64,000 bases of DNA from Stromatinia cepivora (GCA_014898415.1 RCTD01000003.1:992001-1056000), one strand, 5' to 3'. Positions 35,116-47,225 are shown, counted from the first letter of the stretch. Notes: generated from the sequence alone by a model not told the origin. Numbers and translations are program-made.

Positions 35116-37291
35116 GAGATGTGTTTTTGTGTTCGAAGGTGTGAAGGCATGCTGTGACGATGTTTGCTTTCTTTCGTCTTGACTGTTCAAGGGGATCGAC
35201 AAACTCTTTGATGCAGTAAGTTTTGTAATTGAGGATCAAAAGGGGGAAACGGGAGCCAGCTCCGAGGAATGAAGTTTTCAGATGGAGTTTACTTTTTTAG
35301 TTCCGGTTTTGATTCTGGTCTCTGTTCTGGATAGGGCTTGGGCATGGATTGACTTGGCTTGGTCATCGGATTTACCTTGTACGAAATGAACTGGACTGGA
35401 TCGGAATGAATGGGGCAATCGGTTTCAACTCGGCTCACATCGGCTTGGATGGTCTTATCGTATATATGATACCCCTTTCTTTCTTTATGTTTTGTCCTTG
35501 GTCAATCTGTTGGGTCTAGGGTATTTTCGTATGGCGCGTTACGTTTGAGGACTTGGTGCTTGGGAACTTGGGAACTTGGTTAACTGCTTTATGTATGAGC
35601 TATACCAGTTGTTTTTACTTGGAGGAGCAAAGATAATCTTGTATTATGTATCATATGTTTTGTATGCTGGATGCTTGATTAATTACCTTGGGCTCTGTGT
35701 TCTGGGTTCTGTGTTCTGGGTTCTGTGTTCATAGGGTTGGATCGTTGGGTGTTTGGATTTTGGGAAATGGATGGGCTTCTTTATCAATCAATTGTCTTTT
35801 CTTGATGGGGATGGGCATGGGGAATGATTGTGGTTTGGATATGGATGGATTTTGATGAGGGGTGCTGTGATGGGCTGGTGGATTGATGGATTGGAAAGTG
35901 GAAATTGGAAATTGTATTGGTATCAACTACTTCTAGCTAGGGTTACTACATCAACAGTGTCCATACATCCATCACACATCATACATCTTGCATTATACAT
36001 CATTCAAGTACATCATTCACTGAATACAATAACAGCAGGAACACTGCACAATATTTCAAAAACAGAAACAAAGGGGAAAAGAATATTTACACAGCCATAA
36101 TCACTCCGCAACTACACGCTACAATGCGTTTCACAATCTCTCCTTCCTCATTCCTTGTAAAAAATAGTGTTTCAAACTTTTCAAACTCTTCAAACTCTTC
36201 AATTCAAAGCATTTAGCTAGGTTACCGAATTTCTGGCTACTTACTTTTCTATCTGCTTCCATCTACGGCACCATACTCCCTGCAAAATCGGTAATCTGTA
36301 ATCGGATCAAGGTTCTTCTGCTGGGGTTTTGGGTGGGTACTTCTGAGTTGAGTTGAGTTGAGTTGAGTTGAGTTGAGTTAAGCTTTGATGTTTTTTTTAT
36401 GTTGGATGTTGGATTGGGATTAGATTGAGATTGGATTGGTAGAGGTGGTGTTTTGGGGGTTTTAAAGTTCTGAGCGAGTTGGGGGTTTTTGATGAGTGGG
36501 GGTGGAGAGTGGACGGTGGAGAGTGGACGGTGGAGAGTGGTGTTTTGGTGATGCTGTACTGAGTTGTTGATATTGTGGAAGAGGTAGGTCGAGATACGTG
36601 CGTCCCGATAGCACGCCGCGAGGGGGAATGGGAATTGGAATTGATCAGATTATATTGTAAAGGTTTCAAGTAATAGAATTAGTAGATTTAAATAATGATT
36701 TAGGTTGCGTATAAATGATATACAAAAAGATTAATGGAAAACGATTGAATTCTTCAAGGGGAATAAAGCTTTTTCTTATATTTAATTATGAAGAGTCATA
36801 TGATTATATGACTCCGAACTAGCCACGTATTAGGCCTTGATATCCCAACTCTCTCATAATATAAGGCAAGGTTTTATATTAGATTTATATGTGTAGATGT
36901 GTGGGTGTGTGTGGTGGACTAGTACTAGAAGGATGGATAGATAGCTTTTGGTGTGGATCACTTCTTGGCGATAATGATAAATGTAATCCTCGGATTGGGA
37001 TTGATTCTAACCAATCAATGGGAGTGTTGGTAGATGCCTGAAGGTCGGCTATTCGATGCGAGTTGATATGGGGTTTCCGCTGTAGTTGTGGTATATATGG
37101 AACTTGTTCGAGCCTCGCGTATCGATACTCTGATGATTGCTGTACAGTGTGCAGCTAGTTGATTTTTAGGTGGCTAGTCTGTTGTGATAATGCCGCAAAG
37201 AAATAATCAAGCCCGCTCGAATAGATTTCTGAGCACTTCCAAGTCCTTCCAACCATGTTCAAGTAATTTCCCTAAATTTCCAATATCCTCT
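35116..37291. other. Intergenic region with low-complexity repeats
   Basis: The 3' flanks of two convergent genes lie here. Simple repeats include GGTTCTGTGTTCT units (about 35695-35730), GAGTT units (36345-36379) and GTGGAGAGTGGAC units (about 36490-36540). Short open frames here have no coding character. No RNA gene is recognised. Confidence 0.55.
36345..36379. repeat. GAGTT pentamer array
   Basis: About seven pentamers in tandem, the last ending in TTA. Confidence 0.85.
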
Positions 37292-38251
37292 TCACCCTGT
37301 ACTCCTCGGTCTCTCATTCGCAATTCTCCTCCCACAAGCATGTTCCCACTGACTAACCACATACGGCGGCGGCGGCTGCATGTTCGGAGGCGGCGTCGGC
37401 GAATCGATATCGGGCGCATCATTCGAACTTACTGCCCATCCAATACTTCTTGGTCCGCGAGGCATTTCTCCCACACTATCCCACATCCAGGGATCCCATA
37501 CGTCATTACTAATACTATCTACCGTCATCATAGCCTGTTGAAGTTCCGATAGCTCGCGAACTCTTTGTGGATCTTCGTTTCGTTTGGTAGGGGTTGTAGC
37601 TTGCCGTGCTTGATGTGGTTGATGGGTTTCAATATTTGCCCGTGCGGGACCGATGCCCCCTGATGTTTCGGGTTCGGCGTTCCAGTATGAGGGAGGTGTT
37701 GACCATGGTAAGTCATCTTCGCCAAGACGAAATCTTCCTGGTGTTGAAGGTAGAGGTTGGTTGAATCGATCCATAATGTTTTGTCGGGGTAAATTGACTA
37801 TTCTGTGTTGGATTGGACTGTCGATAGCACTCATAGGGCTAACTGGACTAACTGGACTAATTGGTTGTCTTCTATCATTCATAGTTGGCGGTGCAGATCT
37901 ACCTCTCCCTGGTGTTTCCACCCCGATACTCAAGCCTCGATTTCGTTCTTGCTGTTGCTGTGGTCTTTGCTGATGGCGAGCTGGATGATTAGGTTGGGGG
38001 TAACCGGGAGTTAATATCGACGGTATAGGTCTGCCACCCAAATGAGTATTTGCTCTCGCTCTCTCCCTTTCCTTCATATTCCTAGATGTATATCTCAGTG
38101 ATGCACCATATCCCTTATCATTTTCAGACATGGAAACTTTAAATTCGACGTTGACGTAAACTCCTGGTGCGGATGGCCAACAAGATGATTTTTGATGCGG
38201 ATGTGGTGGGTATGGAGTATCCCAAGAAGTTGACATTTTTATCTTCTCCAA
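37292..38251 (-). CDS. Unrecognised Pro/Arg-rich protein
   Basis: A single open frame of 319 codons with a second in-frame Met at codon 6 (MSTSWDTPYPP). I do not recognise a domain. Residues 1-65 look folded (VYVNVEFKVSMSENDKGYGAS). The rest is low-complexity, with a PQQQQERN stretch, PISPVSPVSPMSAI (an SPV repeat), many Pro and Arg residues, and a C-terminal PTPPPNMQPPPPYVVSQWE segment. Such sequence is typical of intrinsically disordered fungal proteins. The frame has no stops and its length makes chance unlikely. An additional intron or a different 3' end cannot be excluded. Confidence 0.6.
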   Translation of the reverse strand: MEKIKMSTSWDTPYPPHPHQKSSCWPSAPGVYVNVEFKVSMSENDKGYGASLRYTSRNMKERERARANTHLGGRPIPSILTPGYPQPNHPARHQQRPQQQQERNRGLSIGVETPGRGRSAPPTMNDRRQPISPVSPVSPMSAIDSPIQHRIVNLPRQNIMDRFNQPLPSTPGRFRLGEDDLPWSTPPSYWNAEPETSGGIGPARANIETHQPHQARQATTPTKRNEDPQRVRELSELQQAMMTVDSISNDVWDPWMWDSVGEMPRGPRSIGWAVSSNDAPDIDSPTPPPNMQPPPPYVVSQWEHACGRRIANERPRSTG

Positions 38252-39753
38252 ATATTACTTTTCGATAACTTATCGATATTCAGTTGAATAATAACTTTTT
38301 GGTTGGATCGTTAGAGCCACTTGTGGGGGAGAGAAATCGGATGGGAAAGAGAACTTTTAAGACCTTAAGAAAAGCCGTTTGTGTTGCAACCTGATCATAG
38401 GGAAACAAGCCATTGGATGACGTGAAACCAAAACCAAATAAGTAATTTTATCACCTCCGACAAACTGATCTTACATCTTACACCGCCCGAGTTGGATATG
38501 AGGCTTCAAGGGCTTCTAGTCCGCTGTGCCATCGTAGGCTTGGTAGCTATGTAACGAAGGATGCAACCTTCAGGGGTACGGAGGCTTAGTATACCTGGTG
38601 CCGTATATTGGAATGAAAACAAATAAATCATGGCCAATGCGCAACTTCTTTCCAAATAAAAGTATTAGAATTATCATGCATGAAGTGGAGATTACCAACA
38701 TAGATAAAGTGCTTAGACCTGATCCATACTTCGTCTTCGACCAGCCCAATGATGGAAGATATATTCCGTCTTATTTTTTGATGGTGATTTCGGATATGTA
38801 ACCTTACGAGAATGCTAGCTTAGGAATTGTTCCATTTGACTGTCTTACAATAAGATCCATGACATGATGGATTATATAAAATGATACCGTAATCATTTGG
38901 TCAATCAATCATTCATTTAGATACAAAATTTGTTTGATGTCGAGTTTAGTAGTGAGATAGTTAGAGACTTTGATCGTGAATAATCCCGTGTAAAATTGGA
39001 AAACCTACGAGTCTTGGTGTTGTCGTAAGGTTAAACTAACAGGCAAAATTTAGTAAATGATGATCCCCCCATCTTCTAGAAATCCCCTTGGAAGGAGTGG
39101 ATCCAAAGTGTCAAGTTATAACGTAGATCATTCGCCACGAATTCAAGCTCGGACGATTGGGCGCGTCGCTCTGGTCAATCGGGGTCTATATGCAAGTGCT
39201 CCGTATAATGAAGCAATACTACGAAAAGTCTACAATGTAGATGGGTCTGTGGAGTTGTTTTTTGACATGTTGAAATAAGACCTGACTAGAGACCCCGTTG
39301 AAGTGTTGGTCAAAACTCCTTCATACCCTTCTGGAAAGTCTTCAAGCCACAACGTAACTCAGAGGGTGTCAAGATTGTTAGTGACGGAGCATATTTCGGA
39401 CAGAGATTTACGATCTGCATCAGTAGGAGGAATGTATCTAGGATATTAACAGTAACAGTCAACTCTTCCCGAGGAGAATATCCGGTGGTCGCATCCATAT
39501 CCACAACAGGACGGTTTTACGGTTGCCTATTGTGGGGAACCAACAATCAAAAAGTTACCCGATTAATGAAGTTTTCTGTATATATTCAAATTTTCAGAGA
39601 TTTTCAGTATGCCTCGTTTTAACGCCTAATCTGGGATATCTGCAGCTTGCATGCCATCGGACATGCAACGAACAAAACATTGCTCGACAGAATTACGGCT
39701 GTATAGTCCAAATCTGTGCAAGTTAAAAGTCAGCCAATGTCTACATTTGAAAT
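38252..39753. other. Gene-poor stretch with short, unrecognised open frames
   Basis: Small plus-strand frames at 38598-38801 (with RPDPYFVFDQPNDGRYIPSY) and 39057-39278, and a stretch near 39420-39550 reading PYPQQDGFTVAYCGEPTIKK in another frame, look like broken coding sequence. They give no family I can name and stops intervene. They are probably remnants of one or two genes. Confidence 0.35.
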
Positions 39754-40560
39754 TCACCTCTTCTCCATTATACTGACCTTCATGATAACCTCCCTTAGAT
39801 TGTCGATATCTTTTGAAAATAATGCCACAAGATTATTTTCAATCCATCTTACGTGCCATACCGCATTACCAGTTATTAACTCCTGCAATAGCTTCCCATT
39901 ACTCAAATCCCATACTCTAACTTTACCGTCCGAGCCTCCACTAGCAAACTTAGAAGCATGACAATGTATAGATACGACCGCATTTTGATGTGCCTCGACC
40001 TTCCATATCTCTTTGTAGTTCTGATTGGCAAATAGACGAATGACCCCGCTTGCATCTGCCGTCAGAAGACTTGACGGAAGTAATTCCAACAATCCTACAA
40101 GGGATGTAAAGCCTTCAAGGACAGCCTTACACTCTCTGATAAAATAATGTCAGATCTGTCCAATGAAGCAATGTACAAGTAGCTAGACGACGTACCCAGT
40201 CATTACATCCCATACTCTCACCGCTTTATCCATACTTCCGGTGATAACTCTCACTCCATCAGTCGCAATCGCGTATATCTTACCCTGATGACCTTTCATC
40301 ACATGCAAGCACACCCTCTTTTCCAAATCCCATACCCTGGCATCATTATCATGACTGCCCGATACAGCAATTTTCTCATGCACATCCAGGCATCTGACTG
40401 CCTGGGTATGACCTTCCAGGATAGCCTCACAAATTCCATTTTCGATATTCCAAATCCTGATCGTTGTATCGCGGGATGCGGATATGACCGTAGTGGCTGA
40501 TAGAGCTTTGACAACTCTCACCGTTGATTTATGACCTTGAAGTGTGATATTTTCAACTCT
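39754..40560 (-). pseudogene. WD40-repeat gene fragment, Cdc4/F-box-WD type
   Basis: The minus strand encodes four to five WD40 blades across one intron. Exon 40560-40196 carries TLQGHKSTVRVVKALS, TTIRIWNIENG, ILEGHTQAVRCLD, ARVWDLEKR and KAVRVWDVMTG. A 60-bp intron follows (40195-40136, GTACGT..CAG). Exon 40135-39754 carries LEGFTSLVGLLELLPSS, SGGSDGKVRVWDLSNG and a terminal segment. The GHTQAVRCL/SGSHDNDARVW pattern resembles the Cdc4-type propellers of SCF ubiquitin ligases. No start codon, F-box or first blades are attached in frame; related sequence may lie at 41800-41990. It is best read as a truncated or degraded paralogue. The intact splice junction and open frames mean expression of a partial protein is not excluded. 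Confidence 0.65.
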
Positions 40561-40570
40561 ATGCGATAGA

Positions 40571-42924
40571 AAGAAAATGCTATCATCAGCCTCGATTCAT
40601 CCTTCGAGAACATCTAATTTTATGAGATTGAGAAGTAGCAATGAGCCTCGCCAGTTACAATCCTCCCTCGCAGCAGTCAACTAAACTAGATAATCCTTCG
40701 TGCACCATGTTACACGAAACAGTAAAAAAAGCCCAGAAGATATAAGCATAATTACGAATTTGATATCGATTATACTTTTCTCTATATGCTCAGCGATGAT
40801 ATCTCAAATTCTTTTTCCTTCTATGAATTTGGATAATGAGACTTGTACCATAGCAAAGTGTGAGGTGTTGATGTCCAATGGATCCACTGGAATCCTTCAA
40901 AGTAAGACAAGGTCCGAATAAGGGAATATAAAGAGCTGTTTGCGAAAATTTGATAGCCGAGACCCACAGCCGGTTGCTTCTTTCAAGCGAAAGAGTGAAG
41001 GCTGCCTTAGATGCTTGCATTTGAAGATTAACAAATACGAAGTTGACGTTTCCATTCTTATTTTAATCTGCATTGCAGCCACATCCTGATCCTTTGAGGG
41101 TGGAGTCTCTTTAAAACTCGCAAGTAGCTACTCGACCAACAGAAAATTTTTGATGGACAATGGTCAAAAACATGATAGGTAGAAAGCATCAGGAAGAAGT
41201 ATTTCTAAATTTCGTATTTCCATCAACATCTTCATGACGGATGGCCGAGACTTGATTCTCATTTCATGACCATTGTATTGAGAAACATCTTTTATCCGAA
41301 CGTCTTGACTCTTGGGGAAGACTTGATACCTTCTCTGAACTCACTAGCCCTTCATCCGAACAAACGATGCTTGCAACAATCCATTCCACGAAATTTTGTG
41401 GAATCCGTACATGCAGACCAACATCAAACATCTACGATCAATATGACAACCAGGATCGCTCTAGAAGAGATTGTCATCGATATCGATAATATAAAATCAG
41501 AACATACTGTGCTTGTGGCCTCGAAGACTCACAAATTGTGATGCGAACACTTGTTTACAGGTGAGTTACCCGCATTCTGCGACAAGAATACGGGACAAAT
41601 CAGTAGGATCTAGGAGGAATTTATGAGCGACGAGTATCGAGCAAAACGAGGGAACTTCCCAAATTCCATCGAGGCTTTCCAATGCCAGAGGTCAAACAAG
41701 GCACACACCTCCCCAGTATTCAACTTCATCGCGCATCCTTCCCACGTTTGATTAACAGCAAAGGAGAGAAAAATAATATACTCACAGCCCTCCATTCCCA
41801 CCCCACATGCACACCCTCAAATTATCCTCATTCCCCGTTCCGCCCACAACAATCCACTCCTCCTTGCCCCCTCCCTCCCAAGAATCCACACACCAAATTC
41901 CCTTCTCACTTACCCTCATTATGATTTCTTCCCCTATATCCCTGCCATTTTTATGACTAAAAATGTGTAAGATACCGGAATCAAGCGCGATGATGATGTG
42001 GAATTTTGTTATGTGAAGATTTGTTACGACTAGGATATGGAGTATTAGTTTAATAGTTTAGTTGTGCAGATGAAGAAGGGAAGATTGAAGTAGCAGGATG
42101 AGAGTGAGTCAGTGCACCGGAATCTAGGCTCAGAAATATAAGTAAAGTAGTATGAACTTTTGGAATCATACCAGCACTATTCGCACTCAGGATTCTCGTC
42201 TCTTCGAGTAGACTTTCTGGGGATTTCCAGATTTCTGTTTCTATTTCCGTCATTGTCTCTTCCCTCAAGTTTTCGTAGTTTTCGTAATATGTCTCCGGAG
42301 TTATTTGATAGGAATAGAATCTGGCGAGACAAAAAAACAACATGTCAAAATCATCAATATCTAGGCATCTGTATCTAACAGATTAGGGGCCAGCCTTACA
42401 CTTAGGGTACACCGCCACATGACATATGTGGCTATGCCAAGACAATCTACCTCGTAGGATGGAAATGGATTTTGGAATAGAAATAGATCTTCATCCTGAA
42501 AGTACTACGTTCCTGGAAGATTAGTGAAATGTATTTTTCGAGGGATTTGGTAGTCAGTACGTTGTATATCAACGTCAAGAATTTATTCTAGCATTCCTTC
42601 TCTTTGCCTTTTTTCCTCTTCTCTCCCCATCTATCTTGACCTTTTTTTCCATATCATTACCGATTCATATCCTCCCCGTTCGCGTTATTAGTACTTACTC
42701 ATTAGTGAAATATCAATGCATTATATGGACACAAGAAACCTGCAAAGCGCAATTCTGAATCACTCTTATATCCAGAAATAGGCCACTTCAACCCTCAACT
42801 GAGGAATTATTCGACGAAGTGCCGCAGCACTATCAACCAGATTTCCGCTAAGAGTCTTGAAAATACAAACCAATCTCCTAATCATCTTCTTTTTTGCTTA
42901 TGACAAATATCAGCTCACAAAATA
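40571..42924. other. Degraded stretch upstream of the WD40 fragment
   Basis: On the minus strand, 41990-41800 reads HIIIALDSGILHIFSHKNG, then KGIWCVDSWEG and GTGNEDNLRVC, which looks like the first one or two blades of a WD40 propeller. A further frame at 42343-42180 (RFYSYQITPETYYENYENL) ends at a GTATGA donor-like site. About 1.2 kb without a matching frame separates these from 40560. A plus-strand frame at 41266-41541 is unrecognised. I consider the whole a broken gene; 42344-42924 holds nothing recognisable. Confidence 0.35.
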
Positions 42925-43820
42925 CTAAGACTTAGACCTCCTTTGAATCTCCCGCACTGCTTCATCCACCCCCTTCACCACGACATGCGGCCCCCCATTC
43001 GCTAATTCACCCAATCTATCATTCCAGTCTTCCCCCATTCTATCCACCCAACATGTTTGCAAACCCGCTACTCTCGCTCCTACAATATCAAACGGATTAC
43101 CACTTACAAGCCAGACCCCCTCATAATCATCAACGCGTACATTACCTCTCGCCTTCCTAACGAGATGCTCATATACCTTTGGATGAGGCTTATAGCATTC
43201 TACCTCATCGACCGTGATGAGCCCCTTAAAAAGTTGCGCATATCTCGAAAGCTCTGGTGATTTATTAACCGATTCAGATACCATTTCATGTGTACCGTTT
43301 GAAAACACATATGCAATTATCTCTGCATCTTTCGCTAAATTTTCCAGTCCAGATGATACGTCTGGGAAGATGGTGAGTAAATTGTAGGCTTTCATTATAC
43401 GGCTGATATCTGGTTCTGAAAGAGAGAGCTTGTGTTCGGATAATGCGTGATGGAGTGATGTATGTGTTATTTCTGAGAAGGGTTTATATAATGCTGTTTT
43501 TTTGTGAGATACTGTTTATTATTTATAAGGGGTTTGGGTGCAGCAGGGAACTTGATGCAGGGAGTAGGACTGAAACGCACACATGCTGTTCATTCGGAAC
43601 GTGTATTCTAATTGCTAGAGAATAATTTCTTAGAATGCAATGTATACTCGAGTAGTAATTACAACAAAAATGGTATGTTACACACATATCTCCTCCATAA
43701 TGTAGCAATAGATTGAGCCTTCTCGTCTCCGAAATGCAGAGCCAATTCTTGAGCGATACTCGAGGTGGAGAGGAGTGTACCGTAGAGATCAAATGCAATG
43801 ATTGTTTTCTTGTTGAACAT
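42925..43820 (-). CDS. 2-haloacid dehalogenase-like hydrolase (HAD superfamily, type II)
   Basis: Three exons, 43820-43686, 43614-43581 and 43493-42925, encode 245 residues. Introns are 43685-43615 (GTGTGT..TAG) and 43580-43494 (GTGCGT..CAG); all phases match. The protein has the full set of L-2-haloacid dehalogenase-type residues. These are nucleophile Asp11 in AFDLYGTLL, Arg43 in LWRR followed by QLEYT, Ser121-Asn122 in FSNGT, Lys158 in YKPHP, and Ser187, Asn189 and Asp192 in VSGNPFDIVGA. The spacing matches the bacterial enzymes, which hydrolyse 2-haloalkanoic acids through an aspartyl ester. Fungal members are common and their natural substrates are mostly unknown. The 11-codon middle exon makes this gene easy to mis-annotate. 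It appears intact and sits between decayed genes. Confidence 0.88.
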
Positions 43821-44189
43821 GATTTGGTTTGCTTGTGATTATAGTATTGGATTTTTGTTACCGGAGTGCTATGGTATGATAAAATCTTCATGGGATCAAT
43901 TTATAAGTTGTTGCGAGTGCATTAATACCTAGTATGCATGACATCTAATATGCCGAAATGAAGTGTTCCAGTGGTGGCTTGTGAACCTGCAGCTGAAATA
44001 CTTGACGGCTCCACCTCTGCATCTCACCGTCATGACTCTTCGGCGATGGTGGTGTCCGCAACTTCTTATACAATAATATTACAACATAAATAGATACATA
44101 CATCAAATTTCAATCAACCAAAGTTAACGAATAATTACCCCTCATCTCCATCTGGATCTCTCTCTCGCCAATCGCACATTTCACACCTC

Positions 44190-45062
44190 ATGCTCACCAA
44201 CAATGAAGAGCCTAATTTTCGCATCTTCCTCGATTGTATATCGACTCCCCTAATTGAACGATATACATCTGCCTCAAACCCCAATTCCTCTAAACGGAAA
44301 ACGAGAGGGAAAGCGAAGGCTGGTAGAAAGGGAGCTATCAAACCTATATCGAAGGATGTAGATGTAGATGGAGCGGGGATTAATGATGCAGCCGAGCTTG
44401 CCGAGTTTATTGAAGTAGATATTCCCTCTTATTTTCCTATATATCGTTGTAGGAAGATAATAATACGAAAACTCACACGAAACTAGTATATCGCCCATGA
44501 AATATTTACCCATCTCCCACCCGATCTGAGAACATTATCATACACAAACTACAAAACGAATCCATCACTCCAAAAAATCTACCCCAATCTCAACCCCCCC
44601 GATCTCGAAACCTCAAATACAATTACTCAAGCGCTTCCCGCCAGCATCCCCGATTCACTACACACCTACTCACTCCTACACGCATCCACCCCACTCGCAG
44701 AATTTCTCCACCCAGTCCTCAGCACCTACACCTCGCAACTTCTCGCAACGCCTCCTACACCCCACGAACTCAAAGTCCTGACCAGCGCGTGCGAATTATG
44801 CGGTCGTGATTGGATTCCCCTGACATACCATCACCTTATACCAAAATTCGTACATGGTAAAGTATTAAAGCGGGGCTGGCATACAGAAGATGAGCTGAAT
44901 AATGTGGCCTGGTTATGTCGTGCGTGTCATAGTTTTGTACATCGCATAGCTAGTCACGAGGAATTGGCTCGGGAGTATTATACAGTGGAGTTACTTGGGG
45001 AGAGGGAGGATGTGGCGCGCTTTGTGGAGTGGGTGGGGAGGGTTAGGTGGAAGAGTAGGTAG
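44190..45062 (+). CDS. HNH-domain (zinc-binding) fungal protein
   Basis: Two exons, 44190-44414 and 44487-45062, encode 266 residues. The 72-bp intron starts GTAGAT and ends CTAG, joining EFIE to YIAHEIFTHLPPDLRTL in frame. A basic, Lys/Arg-rich linker (SSKRKTRGKAKAGRKG, about residues 31-48) may be a nuclear signal. The C-terminal domain has Cys177-x2-Cys180, His190-His191 in LTYHHLIPK, and Cys219-x2-Cys222-His223 followed by VH. This is the His-Asn-His-like plus zinc-clamp arrangement of HNH proteins. The second metal-ligand positions are present, so it could be a nuclease fold; activity in fungi is not established for this family. The ATG at 44190 is the first in frame with good downstream coding sequence. 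Its 3' end is about 90 bp from a 5S rRNA gene. Confidence 0.8.
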
Positions 45063-45153
45063 GTGAGGGGATTGGAGGGGCAATTGGGGGTGTTTGTCGG
45101 AACTGATCTAAAGGAGGGAAGTATATTTGTATAACTTTAAAGTAATTCCTTCC

Positions 45154-45272
45154 ACATACGACCATAGACTGAGGAGAATTGGGCATCCCGTCCGCTCTGC
45201 CATACACAAGCCTCAGATCGGTAGATTAGTAGTTGGGTGGGTGACCACCAGCGAATCCCTACTGTTGTATGT
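45154..45272 (+). rRNA. 5S ribosomal RNA
   Basis: The 119-base sequence begins ACATACGACCATAGACTGAG and ends CTACTGTTGTATGT. It contains the conserved fungal blocks GGGCATCCCGTCCGCTCTGC, AGTTGGGTGGGTGACCACC and AGCGAATCCC. The ends ACATAC and GTATGT pair to form helix I. A run of 19 T follows at once, the RNA polymerase III stop. Single dispersed 5S genes are normal in filamentous ascomycetes. Conserved internal-control-region positions are intact, so it is probably functional. Confidence 0.95.
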
Positions 45273-45290
45273 TTTTTTTTTTTTTTTTTT
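45272..45290 (+). terminator. RNA polymerase III terminator of the 5S gene
   Basis: An uninterrupted run of 19 T on the coding strand lies directly after the 5S 3' end. Confidence 0.9.
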
Positions 45291-45599
45291 GGCATTTTTT
45301 GTTTGTTCCATTTTGAGTGAAGGGCGACAAGACAAGATTTTTGAGAAAATCCGAAGTGGTATTTTCGGAAGTTAGGGATGGTTACTGTTATGTGTGATGC
45401 TACTACCGACCCATCATCAACACATTAATCGTCTTAAAATCGTCGTCTTATGCAAGGACTTGTCGAGATGACTGGACCTCATGAGGCTCCGACTTTCTCT
45501 ACTGGCGATCACCTTGACTGCTATTAAAAGCGAAGATACAGAAGATTGGGTACAAAGTTTTGGGAGGGGTGGTTGCAGCTGCACAGGCTGGTCCTGCTG

Positions 45600-46116
45600 T
45601 CTGGAAGCGATTTTTCCTTGACCTTCGTGATATTCGTCAAGCTAGTGTACCATTTATCAGTGCAATACTATTTTGGCAAGCATTGAGGGACCACCCGAGA
45701 CGCCTTATGAAAATGGCATATTCTGGATTACTTCCAAGATAACAGATAATCACCCCGATCAATTGCCTCTCATGAGATTCAACACAAAGTTTACCATCCA
45801 AATATATCTCCACAAGGATATGTTTGCTGTGTAGACAGTCGACTTGAAAGTTACCTAAGAAGCTTGAGAAGTTTGGATAGGTGGCCTTCCGGAAGCGATA
45901 GAAAACTTGACTGGTCAATTGGTGCGCTGCTTACCGCAATATGTGGTCTCTTATCATCTCCCATGTGGATGACCCGTTAGTACCAGAGATTGCACATATT
46001 TATCTTAAAAATTATGAGGAATATTGTTCCAACGCTCGATTATATACAGAGAAATATGCGTCATGTAAGAGACTGGATGAAATGTATCTTGTATTTTTTG
46101 ATATGTCTTCTTGAGA
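45600..46116 (+). pseudogene. Ubiquitin-conjugating enzyme (E2) pseudogene
   Basis: The plus strand reads as an E2 core broken over three frames. First comes the N-terminal helix LDLRDIRQASVPFISA and LFWQ (about 45616-45680). A shift leads to ASIEGPPETPYENGIFWI and LPLMRFNTK (about 45676-45795), and another to VYHPNISPQGYVCCVD. This last frame includes a Cys at the active-site position and WSIGALLTAICGLLSSP (to about 45965). A final shift gives DDPLVPEIAHIYLKNYEEY, ending in EKYAS. The order and spacing are those of class I E2 enzymes. Three frameshifts make a functional product very unlikely. No intron explains the shifts. The source may be a UBC4/5-like paralogue. Confidence 0.8.
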
Positions 46117-47225
46117 AATTGATACCTCAGCCTCCTTCAATAATCATTGATGGGAAGATGGCTATGATAGTGATTTCATAGATCTACTGAAGTTTAACAT
46201 GAATTTTTAGTCCCTAAGTGGACGATCTAGTGGATTGATTCACATGGCGAGGATCATTGTCAGCTCAAATCAAACATTCACAAATTCATCAGAGATTACT
46301 GGTTCAACTGTCTATACACCGGCAAATCCAAATTCAGACATGTCGAGGAATTGTATAATTTCAAACTTACTACAGTCAAAGCATCCCTCAAATCAAGGTA
46401 CGGAGTCGAAGTTCACTCGTTGCTCATTTCGCATAACTCTATTCGCAATTGCATTTCCAAATTTTGAAGTGTTCTCACGTCTTATAGCACTAGATATTAG
46501 ACGGCTCACCATGGAGACATCTCCGCACGCACAGATTGGGGTTCATTCTGGCGAAACCTCACCCAATGAACTTGGAGTCATGATCGGTTTCATGGAGAGC
46601 AAAATGCCAGGTGCAAACATGTGGGAAATCACTCGCGACTGGGCAGACTTTTGCGGAGTACAGGAAGCTATCAGTGAATTTACTTTCGCCCCTTTTAATC
46701 TTAACTGGGACCGTATACCGAGAGATATACCCATTCAAGGGATCTGCAAGTCAGTAGAGATATGACTGAGTGGCCTGATTGAGATTGTTAGTACTAAACT
46801 TAGAAGTGTAGAGAGCTCATGTCAGTAAGCACATTTTATAGAGCTCTTGACTTTCTTCCTGCCTTGTCGGAAGGATGACATGATATTTATGAATCAGAGA
46901 AATGATGCCAGAGGTTTTAATACATCAAATCGGGAATGGGCAGTAGATATACAAAGACTGCTAGAAGTGGCATTGGGTAGAGGTCGGCGATGTCGCGTAG
47001 GTGAGTGAATGATTGGCAGCTCACATCCTAATTCAGTGAATGGCAAATGCGGCACAGAATGAGATGTTATATATCAATGCTTTATGTTATGCTTCCATTC
47101 GGTCTATACTATCACTTTTATTCACAATGTTGCCTTATTACAAGTCTAACTCATCATAAAAAGAGACGCGACCAAGACTAGCAACTAGAACAAGGCTTGA
47201 TAGATATGGATCTTCGCCAAAGTAA
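46117..47225. other. Gene-poor stretch with one unrecognised open frame
   Basis: A 176-codon plus-strand frame at 46235-46765 ends in NLNWDRIPRDIPIQ. It shows no family I recognise. The alternative frame at 46250-46440 (HKFIRDYWFNCLYTGKSKF, then LTTVKASLKSRYGVEVHSL) looks more protein-like, which suggests a frameshifted relic. The remaining sequence shows nothing recognisable. Confidence 0.35.

Noticed and set aside
39754..42343. A single intact F-box/WD40 gene over the whole interval
   Set aside because: About 1.2 kb between the first possible blades and the rest has no matching frame or plausible single intron, and no F-box is visible.
46235..46765. 176-codon open frame as a real gene
   Set aside because: Another frame over part of the same interval looks more protein-like, no domain is recognised, and it adjoins a pseudogene.
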